Positions 15,624 to 26,044 of a stretch of 64,000 nucleotides of DNA are shown piece by piece (within the stretch, counting starts at the first letter, position 1; each line of letters begins with the position of its first letter). Below the pieces are notes generated by a model. The model saw only the letters and a list, made by a program, of their open reading frames with translations. It was not told where the DNA came from and did no database searches. A program made the position numbers and the translations under genes. This DNA is from Neisseria animaloris. GTDB taxonomy: Bacteria; Pseudomonadota; Gammaproteobacteria; Burkholderiales; Neisseriaceae. The stretch spans positions 434,001 to 498,000 of the forward strand of contig NZ_LR134440.1 of the NCBI RefSeq assembly GCF_900637855.1, written 5' to 3'.

Positions 15624-17252
15624 ATGATTTCTACCAACGGCATAACCATGCAGTTCGGCGCGAAGCCGCTATTTGAAAACGTGTCTGTCAAATTCGGCGA
15701 AGGCAACCGCTACGGGCTGATTGGTGCCAACGGTTCGGGTAAATCCACCTTCATGAAAATTCTCGGCGGCGATTTGGAGCCGACCAGCGGCGAAGTAGCT
15801 ATCGAAAACGGCGTGCGTTTGGGTAAACTGCGCCAAGACCAATTTGCCTATGAAGATATGCGCGTGCTGGACGTGGTGATGATGGGGCACACCGAAATGT
15901 GGTCGGCGATGACCGAGCGTGATGCCATTTACGCCAATTTGGAAGCCACCGAAGACGATTACATGCACGCTGCCGAATTGGAGGCCAAGTTTGCCGAATA
16001 CGACGGTTACACCGCCGAAGCGCGCGCGGCCGAATTGTTGAGCGGTGTAGGTATCGAAGAATCATTGCACAATGCCCAAATGAGCGAAGTGGCTCCCGGC
16101 TTCAAACTGCGCGTATTGCTGGCACAAGCCTTATTTTCCAAGCCCGACGTATTGCTGCTCGACGAGCCGACCAACAACTTGGACATCAACACCATCCGTT
16201 GGCTCGAAGGTGTGTTGAACGAATACGATTCGACCATGATCATCATTTCGCACGACCGCCATTTTTTGAATGAAGTCTGCACGCATATGGCCGATGTTGA
16301 TTACAACAGCATCACCATCTACCCCGGCAACTACGATGATTACATGCTGGCTTCTGCACAATCCCGCGAGCGCGCCATGCGCGACAACGCCAAAGCCAAA
16401 GAAAAGCTGCAAGAACTGCAAGAATTCGTGGCGCGCTTCTCGGCCAACAAATCTAAAGCCCGCCAAGCGACCAGCCGTCTGAAACAGGCCGATAAAATCA
16501 AAGCCGAAATGGTGGAGGTTAAACCGTCTACCCGTCAAAACCCTTATATCCGCTTTGAAACCGACGAAAAAGCCAAGCTGCACCGCCAAGCCGTTGAAGT
16601 GGAAGGTTTGAGCAAACGCTTTGAAAACCAATTGTTTAAAAACCTGAGCTTTATTTTGGAAGCCGGAGAGCGTTTGGCGATTATCGGCCCCAACGGTGCC
16701 GGTAAATCCACCTTGCTGAAATTGTTGGCCGGTGCATTCAATCCCGAATACGGCGAAGGTGTCCAACCTGATTCAGGCTCCATCAAATGGGCGGAAAAAG
16801 CCAACGTCGGCTACTATCCGCAAGATCACGAAAATGACTTCGATGTTGACATGAACCTCACCGAATGGATGCGCCAATGGGGTCAGGAAGGCGACGACGA
16901 ACAAGTTATCCGCGGTACGCTCGGCCGCTTGCTGTTCGGCAGCAACGACGTGGTTAAACAAGTGCAGGTGCTTTCGGGCGGAGAGAAAGGCCGCATGCTT
17001 TACGGCAAGCTGATTTTGCTGAAACCGAACGTGTTGATTATGGACGAACCGACCAACCACATGGATATGGAAAGTATCGAATCCTTAAACATGGCTTTGG
17101 AAAAATACAAAGGAACGCTGATTTTCGTATCGCACGACCGTCAGTTTGTGTCTTCGTTGGCCACGCAAATCATCGAGCTGGACGGCAAAGGCGGTTACGA
17201 ACACTATCTGGGCGATTACGAAAGCTATTTGGAGAAAAAAGGAGTGGTATAA
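15624..17252 (+). CDS. ABC-F family ATPase, YbiT type
   Basis: 542 aa, two ABC domains. Walker [10 protein letters not shown] (about 35-43) and GPNGAGKST, Walker [12 protein letters not shown] and [11 protein letters not shown], with switch HDRHF and HDRQF. The linker is short and there are no membrane segments, as in ribosome-associated ABC-F proteins. Length and motifs fit YbiT, which acts on stalled ribosomes. Single gene with its own terminator. A second ABC-F protein (YheS type) is encoded at 50960. Confidence 0.92.
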   Translation: MISTNGITMQFGAKPLFENVSVKFGEGNRYGLIGANGSGKSTFMKILGGDLEPTSGEVAIENGVRLGKLRQDQFAYEDMRVLDVVMMGHTEMWSAMTERDAIYANLEATEDDYMHAAELEAKFAEYDGYTAEARAAELLSGVGIEESLHNAQMSEVAPGFKLRVLLAQALFSKPDVLLLDEPTNNLDINTIRWLEGVLNEYDSTMIIISHDRHFLNEVCTHMADVDYNSITIYPGNYDDYMLASAQSRERAMRDNAKAKEKLQELQEFVARFSANKSKARQATSRLKQADKIKAEMVEVKPSTRQNPYIRFETDEKAKLHRQAVEVEGLSKRFENQLFKNLSFILEAGERLAIIGPNGAGKSTLLKLLAGAFNPEYGEGVQPDSGSIKWAEKANVGYYPQDHENDFDVDMNLTEWMRQWGQEGDDEQVIRGTLGRLLFGSNDVVKQVQVLSGGEKGRMLYGKLILLKPNVLIMDEPTNHMDMESIESLNMALEKYKGTLIFVSHDRQFVSSLATQIIELDGKGGYEHYLGDYESYLEKKGVV

Positions 17253-17287
17253 GTTTTTATAACTTTCCCCAATATTCTTTTTCTCGA

Positions 17288-17320
17288 GAGGCCGTCTGAA
17301 ATTGATTTTCAGACGGCCTC
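17288..17320. terminator. ABC-F gene terminator (DUS pair)
   Basis: GAGGCCGTCTGAA (17288-17300) and TTCAGACGGCCTC (17308-17320) with a 7-nt loop. Confidence 0.75.
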
Positions 17321-17404
17321 TTGCTTATTGCTTCTTTAGAGCATGCAGAAATTTCAATATTTTGTTTTATATCATTTTTTAGTTAAATCCGACTATCCGT
17401 TTCC

Positions 17405-17445
17405 TTTACTCTGTCCCACTCTCTGTATATACTCCCCATAGTAAC
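17405..17445 (+). promoter_or_regulatory. frmR-adhC promoter with FrmR/CsoR-type operator
   Basis: TTTACT (17405-17410), 17-nt spacer, TATACT (17428-17433). Over the -10 lies TATACTCCCCATAGTA, the TACT/AGTA-flanked G/C-tract typical of FrmR, RcnR and CsoR operators. It abuts the frmR remnant directly, with no room for an RBS or start codon. Confidence 0.6.
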
Positions 17446-18871
<1,426 letters not shown>

Positions 18872-18891
18872 ACTCCGAATCATCAAACAAC

Positions 18892-18923
18892 AAAGGCCGT
18901 CTGAAATTATTCAGACGGCCTTT
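18892..18923. terminator. adhC terminator (DUS pair)
   Basis: AAAGGCCGTCTGAA (18892-18905) and TTCAGACGGCCTTT (18910-18923) around a 4-nt loop, shared with the convergent bfd-like gene. Confidence 0.75.
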
Positions 18924-18950
18924 TGCATTGAAAAGATGAACAACCGGCAA

Positions 18951-19154
18951 TCAACTTTGTACGTTGATGCCTGCGGTAACAGTGCTTTGTGTTGGATTGC
19001 TGCCATTTAAGTAAGAGGCAGCCAGATCGCTGCAACATCCGCAGCAAGTGGCCACGCCCAATTGAGCCTGCAAATCGCTCAAGCTGCTCGCACCGGCTGC
19101 TACGGTTTCCTGAATTTGACGGTCTGTAATAGCATTGCAGATACATACAAACAT
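18951..19154 (-). CDS. bacterioferritin-associated ferredoxin-like protein
   Basis: 67 aa. N-terminal MFVCICNAITDRQIQE and later CCGCC give the C-x-C...C-x2-C ligand set of the BFD 2Fe-2S fold. A strong SD (AGGAG) lies 8 nt before the ATG. Bfd reduces bacterioferritin to release stored iron. No bacterioferritin gene lies nearby. A weak Fur-like palindrome is visible upstream (about 19182-19196). Confidence 0.85.
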   Translation of the reverse strand: MFVCICNAITDRQIQETVAAGASSLSDLQAQLGVATCCGCCSDLAASYLNGSNPTQSTVTAGINVQS

Positions 19155-19382
19155 TGTGTGCTCCTAATTCCGTAATCTTAATGAGACTTAGTTTTATTAT
19201 TAGGAGAAAATATAAATAAAAACCGTTCTTACTGCAAGTATAGATAATGTAAATTGTGCAGATAAATTCACTTTAATATCGCGTATTTCAATTTATCCGC
19301 TTCTTTTGCACACAGCGGAAATAGAAATCCAGTTCTCAAATTCACTCTTTTCGCAAATCTTTTTCTTTTCAAGCAACAAAAA

Positions 19383-19410
19383 ACCCGCAAAACCAAAAAG
19401 TTTTACGGGT
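19383..19410 (-). terminator. tmRNA terminator
   Basis: On the minus strand ACCCGTAAAAC pairs with GTTTTGCGGGT and is followed by a T-run (plus-strand A-run at 19378-19382). Confidence 0.8.
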
Positions 19411-19417
19411 ATTAAGC

Positions 19418-19779
19418 TGGTGGAGGCGGGGGGAATTGAACCCCCGTCCGAAAGTCCTCTACAAAGCGTTCTACATACTTAGTCTTGCCTACTTAGAATC
19501 TCGTTCCCATTCCGCCGACAGACAGGCTGTTTGGAAACCAGTTACCTTAAATCTTATTCTCTGCCAAGTAACCCGACAGAAAACCAGTCAATGTAAAATG
19601 ACGTTGCGGTAGCTTGCGCTACACAGCCCATTGACCAACTGCTGCAACGGCTAGCCTTAAGCGGCTAAAGCGTAAGTTTCGTCGTTTGCGACTATTTTCG
19701 TTCAGTGTTTTACGGGAATCTGAGACCCCGGTATGCCCGCATCTGCTTCGCAACCCCCGTCGAAACCAAGATCGCCCCC
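19418..19779 (-). ncRNA. ssrA: transfer-messenger RNA (tmRNA)
   Basis: About 362 nt. The 5' end GGGGGCGATCTTGGTTTCGA and the 3' TTCAATTCCCCCCGCCTCCACCA-type acceptor arm pair as the tRNA-like domain, with CCA encoded at 19418-19420. The tag frame at 19657-19689 encodes ANDETYALAA followed by TAA. It rescues stalled ribosomes together with SmpB. Confidence 0.97.
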
Positions 19780-19794
19780 AGATAGGAACGGGTA

Positions 19795-19824
19795 ATTATA
19801 CGCGTGTTGCGGGTAAATTGCCAA
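19795..19824 (-). promoter_or_regulatory. tmRNA promoter
   Basis: On the minus strand TTGGCA (19819-19824), an 18-nt spacer and a perfect TATAAT (19795-19800), about 16 nt before the mature 5' end. Confidence 0.8.
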
Positions 19825-19835
19825 TGAAAGTAACG

Positions 19836-19874
19836 AGGCCGTCTGAAAACCATATGAAGGCTTTCAGGCGGCCT
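19836..19874. terminator. DUS pair, one arm degenerate
   Basis: AGGCCGTCTGAA (19836-19847) facing TTCAGGCGGCCT (19863-19874). Upstream of the tmRNA promoter and of the DUF1841 gene, so it separates the two units. Confidence 0.4.
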
Positions 19875-19922
19875 TATCGGTTATAATGGCCGTCTGAAAA
19901 CAACAGCCGCGGATTTCAAACC

Positions 19923-20420
19923 ATGTATGATGTGAACACCCACGATGTGCGCCGTTTTTTTGCGCAAGTCTGGCAGCGGCGTATGCTGCCTTTGCAAATG
20001 GATGCTTTACAGCAAAAAGCATTGCGGATTATCGAAGCGCATCCCGAATATCATCATTACTTGGAAAACATCGAAGACTATCTGGATAAAAACTGGACAC
20101 CGGAAGCAGGCGAAACCAATCCTTTTCTGCATATGTCGCTGCACCTTTCAATACAGGAGCAGGCGGCGATAGACCAACCGCCGGGCATCCGCGCCATTCA
20201 TGAAAAACTGTGTGCGAAACATGCGGGCGACTGGGTGAAAGCTGAACACGATATGGCCGATGCGCTGGCGGAAACGATTTGGGAAGCACAACGTTTCGGA
20301 CGCGGGTTGGATGTCAATGCCTACATCACGCGCCTACGCAAATTGATTGGTTTGGGGCAGGAAGACAATGCCCGCATCAATCCGCACGAAGTGGGTTTGT
20401 CGGACAAAATCAGCGGGTGA
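19923..20420 (+). CDS. DUF1841 family protein
   Basis: 165 aa. The segments MYDVNTHDVRRFFAQVW, NPFLHMSLHLSIQEQ and AEHDMADALAETIWEAQR fit DUF1841 (PF08897), a conserved beta/gammaproteobacterial family without known function. Soluble and His-rich at conserved positions (HMSLHL). First of a run of same-strand genes leading to ccoS. Confidence 0.8.
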   Translation: MYDVNTHDVRRFFAQVWQRRMLPLQMDALQQKALRIIEAHPEYHHYLENIEDYLDKNWTPEAGETNPFLHMSLHLSIQEQAAIDQPPGIRAIHEKLCAKHAGDWVKAEHDMADALAETIWEAQRFGRGLDVNAYITRLRKLIGLGQEDNARINPHEVGLSDKISG

Positions 20421-20521
20421 GGATAAAAGGCCGTCTGAAACCTTCCGCTTCCGAGCAATCCTTTATACTTCAATCTATTGCATTACTTGAATTCTTTATC
20501 TGAGGCCGTCTGAAAACCATC

Positions 20522-20839
20522 ATGCACTACTTCAGTATCCACACCCAAGCAGGCGAACATCTGGGCTTTTTGATTATGTTGCCCGACAACGAATCGGAAA
20601 ATCCGCCGCAAAGCGGCCGTTTTGCGGTAAAACTGCAAAGCGAGCAACCTCCGCAAAACACCGCCGCCGTACATGCGCTGGAACCTTATCAAAATGCCGC
20701 GCAGCCTCTTTATTGGGCGGTCGAGAAAGATTGCGTCGCTTTGTTCGACGACGAATCCGCTATCGGCCGAATCCGCAACGAATATTTCAGCATCGGCGGC
20801 CAAACGTTGGTGCTTAACGATTTAACGGGAATGGTGTAA
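20522..20839 (+). CDS. conserved hypothetical protein upstream of ccoS
   Basis: 105 aa, soluble, no signal peptide and no motif I recognise. Preceded by two direct DUS copies (from about 20429 and 20501), the second just before the ATG. Its TAA overlaps the ccoS ATG (TAATG), so the two are translationally coupled. Function cannot be inferred. Confidence 0.7.
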   Translation: MHYFSIHTQAGEHLGFLIMLPDNESENPPQSGRFAVKLQSEQPPQNTAAVHALEPYQNAAQPLYWAVEKDCVALFDDESAIGRIRNEYFSIGGQTLVLNDLTGMV

Positions 20840-21042
20840 TGGAAAGCGTATTCATCCTGATTCCTATCAGCATTATTTTGGCTTTTCTGATTGCTTATTT
20901 TTTCTGGTGGTCTGGTAAAACCGGACAATTCGACGACCTTGAAGGCCCTGCCCACCGCATCCTGATGGATGACGACTCTACCGACAGGCTGAATCCCGAC
21001 TTTGATCAAGAAAAAGACAATCAAAATGAGCCTGAAAGATAA
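20839..21042 (+). CDS. ccoS: CcoS, cbb3-type cytochrome oxidase maturation protein
   Basis: 67 aa. One N-terminal membrane segment (FILIPISIILAFLIAYFFWW), then GQFDDLEGPAHRILMDD, the CcoS signature. CcoS is needed to put cofactors into cbb3 oxidase, the high-affinity terminal oxidase of Neisseria. It overlaps the upstream gene by 1 nt and the transporter gene by 17 nt. The ccoNOP and copper-ATPase genes are not in this window. Confidence 0.88.
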   Translation: MESVFILIPISIILAFLIAYFFWWSGKTGQFDDLEGPAHRILMDDDSTDRLNPDFDQEKDNQNEPER

Positions 21043-22336
21043 TCTGAACTTCTCCACCGGCCGCCGTTTCGCACCGCTTTTCGGCACGCAGTTTCTCGGC
21101 GCATTCAACGACAATCTGTTCAAAACCGCGCTTTTTGTGATGATCAGCTTCTACGGCTTGGGCAAAAACGATATTTTACCCGCCAGCCAAATGCTAAATC
21201 TCGGCGCATTGCTGTTTATTCTGCCTTATTTTCTGTTTTCCGCCATTTCCGGGCAGCTCAGTACCAAATTCGACAAAGCCCTTCTGGCGCGGGTAATCAA
21301 GCTGCTGGAAATCTTGGTGATGTCGGTGGCGGCTTTCGGTTTCTACATCCAATCCGCCCCGCTGCTTTTGTTTTGCCTGTTTTGCATGGGCACACAGTCG
21401 ACACTGTTCGGCCCGTTGAAATATGCCATCCTGCCCGACTACCTCAACGATAAAGAACTGATTATGGGCAACAGTCTGATTGAATCGGGCACATTTATCG
21501 CCATTCTGCTCGGCCAGATTCTCGGCACCGCCGTGGCAGGTGTGCCGCCGCATATTGTCGGCACTCTGGTGATGCTGGTGGCGGTCGGCGGCACGTTGGC
21601 GAGCCTGTTTATGCCTTCCGTACCGGCTAAAGACACCGGAACCCGTATCGAGCCGAACATTATCCGCGGCACATTCGCGCTGCTGCGACACACCTTCGCC
21701 CAACGCAAACTGTATGCGGCGATTATCGGCATTTCGTGGTTTTGGTTTGTCGGTTCGGTTTATACCACCCAACTGCCGACCTTCACGCAAATCCATCTCG
21801 GCGGCAACGACAATGTGTTCAACATGATGCTGGCCCTGTTTTCGATAGGCATTGCCGCAGGTTCGGTGTTGTGTGCCAAAATCAGCCACCACCGTTTGCA
21901 TCTGGGCTTGGTAACGGTCGGTGCCATCGGATTAACGGCCGGCGGCCTGCTGCTGGTTTGGCTGACCCACGGCCGGCGCTTTACCGAACTGCAGGGAATC
22001 ATGTGGTTTCTATCGCAAGCCAATGCCTATCCGGTCATGCTCACCATGATTGCCATCGGCTTTTTCGGCGGCTTCTTTTCCGTGCCGCTTTACACTTGGC
22101 TGCAAACCGCCAGCACCGACACCTTCCGCGCCCACGCCATTGCTGCCAACAACATCGTCAACGGTATGTTTATGGTAACCGCCGCGCTGATAAGTGCCGC
22201 GCTGCTGTGGCTGTTTGACAGCATTACGCTGCTTTATCTCGCCGTGGCTTTGGGCAACCTGCCGTTGATTGCTTATCTGCTGAAGCTGGAACCGCAATTC
22301 TGGAAAGACTTAAAAAGTTATTTAGGTTTGGCATAA
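21026..22336 (+). CDS. MFS transporter, LplT-like (lysophospholipid transporter family)
   Basis: 436 aa from ATG 21026. An upstream TTG at 21002 is possible. About 12 hydrophobic segments. The N-terminal FLGAFNDNLFKTAL and GTQSTLFGPLKYAILPDYL are the hallmark of LplT and the transporter half of Aas-type fusions, which flip lysophospholipid for re-acylation. No acyltransferase domain is fused here. Substrate assigned by family only. A DUS hairpin follows at once. Confidence 0.75.
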   Translation: MSLKDNLNFSTGRRFAPLFGTQFLGAFNDNLFKTALFVMISFYGLGKNDILPASQMLNLGALLFILPYFLFSAISGQLSTKFDKALLARVIKLLEILVMSVAAFGFYIQSAPLLLFCLFCMGTQSTLFGPLKYAILPDYLNDKELIMGNSLIESGTFIAILLGQILGTAVAGVPPHIVGTLVMLVAVGGTLASLFMPSVPAKDTGTRIEPNIIRGTFALLRHTFAQRKLYAAIIGISWFWFVGSVYTTQLPTFTQIHLGGNDNVFNMMLALFSIGIAAGSVLCAKISHHRLHLGLVTVGAIGLTAGGLLLVWLTHGRRFTELQGIMWFLSQANAYPVMLTMIAIGFFGGFFSVPLYTWLQTASTDTFRAHAIAANNIVNGMFMVTAALISAALLWLFDSITLLYLAVALGNLPLIAYLLKLEPQFWKDLKSYLGLA

Positions 22337-22343
22337 ATAACCG

Positions 22344-22374
22344 AGGCCGTCTGAAAACCTTTTTCAGACGGCCT
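22344..22374. terminator. DUS-pair terminator after the MFS gene
   Basis: AGGCCGTCTGAA (22344-22355) and TTCAGACGGCCT (22363-22374), extended by AAA/TTT. Confidence 0.75.
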
Positions 22375-22403
22375 TACCTTATCCGTCCCATCCGCTTTTA
22401 AGC

Positions 22404-22457
22404 TATAATTACGGCTATTGATTACTCAGGCCGTCTGAAACTTTTTTCAGACGGCAT
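22404..22457 (+). promoter_or_regulatory. rbfA promoter -10 and DUS hairpin leader
   Basis: TATAAT at 22404-22409. Downstream, within the presumed leader, AGGCCGTCTGAA (22428-22439) faces TTCAGACGGCAT (22446-22457, an AT-dialect copy). A hairpin between promoter and gene could dampen or time rbfA-truB expression. The -35 is unclear. Confidence 0.4.
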
Positions 22458-22478
22458 CATTGATTATTAAGGAATATC

Positions 22479-22850
22479 ATGAGAAAACCACAACGCGGCT
22501 ATGCCCGCCAAGACCGTGTAAAAGAGCAGATTATGCGCGAACTGGCGGAGCTGGTACGCACCGGCCTGAAAGACCCGCGCGCAGGCTTCATCACCATCAA
22601 CGAAGTAGACGTTACCCGCGATTACAGCCACGCCACCGTGTATTACACCGTGCTCGACGACAGCACCCGTGAAATCACCAAAGAAGCATTGGAGCATTCC
22701 AAAGGCTATCTGCGCAGCGAACTGGCCAAACGCATCAAGCTTTTCCGAATCCCCGAGCTTCACTTCAAATACGACGAATCGCTGGAGCGCGGCATGAGCA
22801 TTTCACATCTGATCGAACAAGTTGCAGCAGAAAAACCGGTAGAAGACTAA
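22479..22850 (+). CDS. rbfA: ribosome-binding factor A
   Basis: 123 aa KH-type protein (RQDRVKEQIMRELAELVR, then DPRAGFITINEVDVTRDYSHATVYY) that matures the 30S subunit by binding 16S rRNA near helix 1. Full length. 14 nt before truB, the usual pairing of translation and RNA-modification genes. Confidence 0.95.
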   Translation: MRKPQRGYARQDRVKEQIMRELAELVRTGLKDPRAGFITINEVDVTRDYSHATVYYTVLDDSTREITKEALEHSKGYLRSELAKRIKLFRIPELHFKYDESLERGMSISHLIEQVAAEKPVED

Positions 22851-22864
22851 GGCCGTCCGAAAGC

Positions 22865-23779
22865 ATGAACAAACCGCAAAAACGCCCCGTAAACGGCGTG
22901 CTTCTGCTGGACAAACCCACCGGCTTGTCCAGCAACACCGCCTTGCAGAAAGCCCGCCGCCTTTACCGTGCCGAAAAAGCCGGACACACGGGCGTACTCG
23001 ATCCGCTGGCTACAGGCCTGTTGCCGGTCTGCTTCGGCGAAGCCACCAAGTTTGCCCAGTACCTGCTTGATGCCGACAAAGCCTACACCGCCACCTTAAA
23101 GCTGGGTGAGGCTACCAGCACCGGCGATATCGAAGGCGAAATCATTGCTACCGCCCGCGCCGATATTTCCCTTACAGAATTTCAGACGGCCTGCCAAGCA
23201 CTTACCGGAGCCATCCACCAAGTGCCGCCGATGTTTTCCGCGCTCAAGCACGAAGGCAAACCGCTTTACGAATATGCCCGCAAAGGCATCGTTATCGAGC
23301 GCAAACCGCGCGACATCATCATCTATTCCATTGATATTGAAAATTTTACCGCTCCGCAAGCTGTTATTAACGTGCGTTGCAGCAAAGGCACTTACATCCG
23401 TACCCTGAGCGAAGATATTGCGAAACACATCGGCACTTTCGCCCACTTGACCGCCTTGCGCCGTACCGAAACCGCCGGTTTTACCATCGGCGAAACCCAT
23501 ACTCTCCAACAATTGGAAACTTCAAGCGAACCCGAACGTGATGCTCTGCTATTGCCATGCGACGTTTTGATTTCCCACCTGCCCCGCATCACCCTACCCG
23601 AAAGCAGGGTGAAAATGCTGAAATTCGGCCAACGGCCCGACTATCAGGAGGAAGTGCCGGAAAGTACACCAGTTCGGGTTTATGCAGAAGACGGCAATTT
23701 TATCGGTCTGGCGGAATATCTGCCCGAGCAAGGCCGTCTGAAAGCTTTGCGGCTCATGAATACGGCTGAAAACAGATAA
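22865..23779 (+). CDS. truB: tRNA pseudouridine-55 synthase
   Basis: 304 aa. Opens with GVLLLDKPTGLSSN and contains the catalytic GHTGVLDPLATGLLP (Asp of the GxLD motif), the conserved KGTYIRTL and a C-terminal PUA-like region. Modifies U55 in the T-loop of tRNAs. An in-frame DUS lies at 23181-23192. Co-transcribed with rbfA. Confidence 0.96.
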   Translation: MNKPQKRPVNGVLLLDKPTGLSSNTALQKARRLYRAEKAGHTGVLDPLATGLLPVCFGEATKFAQYLLDADKAYTATLKLGEATSTGDIEGEIIATARADISLTEFQTACQALTGAIHQVPPMFSALKHEGKPLYEYARKGIVIERKPRDIIIYSIDIENFTAPQAVINVRCSKGTYIRTLSEDIAKHIGTFAHLTALRRTETAGFTIGETHTLQQLETSSEPERDALLLPCDVLISHLPRITLPESRVKMLKFGQRPDYQEEVPESTPVRVYAEDGNFIGLAEYLPEQGRLKALRLMNTAENR

Positions 23780-24207
23780 CATTATTCAGCTGCTATTTTG
23801 AAGTAAAAACTCGGATTTCAGACGGCCTACAAAGGCCGTAACCATAAAATTTTTATTCTTACGCAGCCCGATTTAGCCCCTTTTCAAATATGCTAAACTC
23901 CTAAAATCAAGCCCCATCGAGCCTTTCACGGTTACTCACAAAAGCTGTGGATAAGTTTGTGGACAGTATGTGAAATACAGGCACTTTTCCCGAAAAATCA
24001 GGGTGTCTACATAGTTGCACAAAATTTAAGCCTTTTTATAAAATTTATATTTATCAAATGGTTAAATTGTTTTTAAAGTTGTCAAGCCTTCTTACCGTAG
24101 AGGTGTCATATCACGATACTGCCAATGTGGATAAAAGCTGTTTTCACTCTTGACAAACCCAGGATCAACATAAACCCTTATCCGACCAATATTTAAGCCT
24201 GATCATT
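23780..24207. other. DnaA-box / IHF / AT-rich intergenic region (candidate oriC)
   Basis: 428 nt without a gene. Two perfect DnaA boxes read TGTGGATAA (reverse of TTATCCACA) at 23946-23954 and 24126-24134. A near-box TGTGGACAG lies at 23958-23966. A perfect IHF consensus (WATCAAN4TTR) is at 24052-24064, inside an A/T-rich stretch (about 24021-24080) suited to unwinding. This is the set expected of a bacterial replication origin. dnaA is not adjacent, so a DnaA-titration or regulatory site is the alternative. Confidence 0.5.
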
Positions 24208-25359
24208 ATGCCGTCTGAAAAAAAATTCCCTCAAATTTGCTGGTTGTTTTGTAATGTTATCGATAACTTCGGCGATATCGGCGTGTCGTGGCGGCTGGCA
24301 CAAATGCTCACCCTCGAACTGGGCTGGCAGGTGCATTTATGGATGGACGATACCGCCGCCCTGCGCGCCCTTTGCCCCGATTTGCCCGCTACGCCCTGCA
24401 CCCATCAACACATCACCGTGCGAACATGGCAGGCAGAGCGTGCCGACGGCTTGGATAACGCCCCGCCGCCGCACATCGTTATCGAAACTTTCGCCTGCGA
24501 TTTACCGCCCGATGTTTCGGCAGTTATCCGCCGACACCGTCCCTTATGGCTCAACTGGGAATACCTCAGCGCCGAAGACAGCAACGAAAAACTCCACGCC
24601 CTACCCTCGCCCCAAGCCGACGGCCTGCAAAAATATTTTTGGTTTATGGGCTTCGGCGAACGGAGCGGCGGCCTGTTACGCGAACAAGACTACGAAACAC
24701 GCTGCCTTTTTAACGGACATACGTTCCGCGAAACCCTGCAACTCCCCGCGAAAACCGCCCCCGAATGGCTGCTGTTCGGCTATCACAGCCCCGTTTGGGC
24801 CGAATGGCTGGCCATGTGGCAGCAAGCCGGGCAGCCGATTACCCTGCTGTTGGCGGGCGGTCAGATTATCGACAGCTTGAAAACCGCCGGAGCCATACCG
24901 CAAAATGCCTTAACCGAAAGCGGCAGCATTTTTCAGACGGCCTCGGTTCAGCTGGTTAAGATTCCGTTTATTCCGCAAAGCGATTTCGACCGCCTGCTGC
25001 ACCTTTCAGACGGCCTTATCATCCGCGGCGAAGACAGCTTCGTGCGCGCCCAATTCGCCGCCAAACCCTTTTTCTGGCACATCTACCCGCAGGAAGAATC
25101 CGTGCATATCGACAAACTGCACGCCTTTTGGCACAAAGCCTATGCGCACTACCCCGATAATATTCAGACGGCACATCAAACCCTGTCGGACGAACTCAAC
25201 GGCGCACGCTCCCTAACACCCGCGCAACGCCTCGAAGCATGGCAAGCCTTGCAGCGGCATGCCAACGAATGGCGGCAAAGTGTCGCGGATTGGAAAAACA
25301 CACTTTTCGAACAGCCGTCTGCCATCGAAAAACTAGCCAAATTTATCGAACGCCGCTAA
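24208..25359 (+). CDS. earP: EarP, EF-P arginine rhamnosyltransferase
   Basis: 383 aa, GT-B fold glycosyltransferase that moves rhamnose from dTDP-rhamnose to Arg32 of EF-P. Markers are CNVIDNFGDIGVSWRLA, the central LNWEYLSAEDS region, and the late LIIRGEDSFVRAQ, which matches the donor-binding RGEDS motif. The ATG lies inside a DUS (ATGCCGTCTGAA), so the protein begins MPSE. Two more DUS copies are in frame at 24932-24943 and 25005-25016. efp follows 44 nt later, the diagnostic pairing. Confidence 0.96.
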   Translation: MPSEKKFPQICWLFCNVIDNFGDIGVSWRLAQMLTLELGWQVHLWMDDTAALRALCPDLPATPCTHQHITVRTWQAERADGLDNAPPPHIVIETFACDLPPDVSAVIRRHRPLWLNWEYLSAEDSNEKLHALPSPQADGLQKYFWFMGFGERSGGLLREQDYETRCLFNGHTFRETLQLPAKTAPEWLLFGYHSPVWAEWLAMWQQAGQPITLLLAGGQIIDSLKTAGAIPQNALTESGSIFQTASVQLVKIPFIPQSDFDRLLHLSDGLIIRGEDSFVRAQFAAKPFFWHIYPQEESVHIDKLHAFWHKAYAHYPDNIQTAHQTLSDELNGARSLTPAQRLEAWQALQRHANEWRQSVADWKNTLFEQPSAIEKLAKFIERR

Positions 25360-25403
25360 AATAACGCGTTTATTTTTACCGAATCACAGATTGGAAACAC
25401 AAC

Positions 25404-25964
25404 ATGAAAACCGCACAAGAACTGCGCGCAGGTAACGTATTTATGGTCGGCAACGACCCGATGGTGGTACAAAAAACCGAATACATCAAAGGCGGCCGCA
25501 GCTCTGCCAAAGTCAGCATGAAACTGAAAAACCTGCTGACCGGCGCAGCCACCGAAACCATCTACAAAGCCGACGACAAATTCGACGTCGTGATTCTGGC
25601 CCGCAAAAACTGTACTTACAGCTACTTTGCCGACCCCATGTACGTATTCATGGACGAAGAGTTCAACCAATACGAAATCGAAGCCGAAAACATCGGCGAC
25701 GCACTGAAATTCATCGTAGACGGCATGGAAGACGTATGCGAAGTAACTTTCTACGAAGGCAACCCGATCTCCGTAGAACTGCCTACTATCATCGTGCGCG
25801 AAGTGGAATACACCGAGCCTGCCGTTAAAGGCGACACTTCAGGCAAAGTGATGAAAACCGCACGTTTGGTCGGCGGTACCGAAATCCAAGTAATGGCCTA
25901 CATCGAAAACGGCGACAAAGTCGAAATCGACACCCGCACCGGCGAATTCCGCAAACGTGCTTAA
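25404..25964 (+). CDS. efp: elongation factor P (Arg32 type)
   Basis: 186 aa. Three beta domains. The modified position is R32 in KGGRSSAKV, as expected for the EarP subfamily (lysine in EpmA types). Relieves stalling at polyproline. Linked to earP. RBS GGAAAC is weak, but the gene is clear. Confidence 0.97.
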   Translation: MKTAQELRAGNVFMVGNDPMVVQKTEYIKGGRSSAKVSMKLKNLLTGAATETIYKADDKFDVVILARKNCTYSYFADPMYVFMDEEFNQYEIEAENIGDALKFIVDGMEDVCEVTFYEGNPISVELPTIIVREVEYTEPAVKGDTSGKVMKTARLVGGTEIQVMAYIENGDKVEIDTRTGEFRKRA

Positions 25965-25990
25965 TATATAGTTTGCCTCACAGCAACAAA

Positions 25991-26021
25991 AGGCCGTCTG
26001 AAAATACTTTTCAGACGGCCT
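25991..26021. terminator. bidirectional DUS-pair terminator (efp/mpl)
   Basis: AAAAGGCCGTCTGAAAA and TTTTCAGACGGCCTTTTT form a long stem with runs on both sides, between convergent genes. Confidence 0.8.
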
Positions 26022-26044
26022 TTTTATTCATGATTACTTTCCTA

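Noticed and set aside
19182..19196. Fur box upstream of the bfd-like gene
   Set aside because: Only about 9 of 14 consensus positions. Too weak to list as a site.
21002..21025. TTG start for the MFS transporter
   Set aside because: Would add eight Lys-rich residues. The ATG at 21026 gives the conserved N-terminus.
22344..22457. Closely spaced DUS repeats resembling a small CRISPR array
   Set aside because: Copies are inverted pairs of the 12-mer uptake sequence with no regular spacers. No cas genes in the window.
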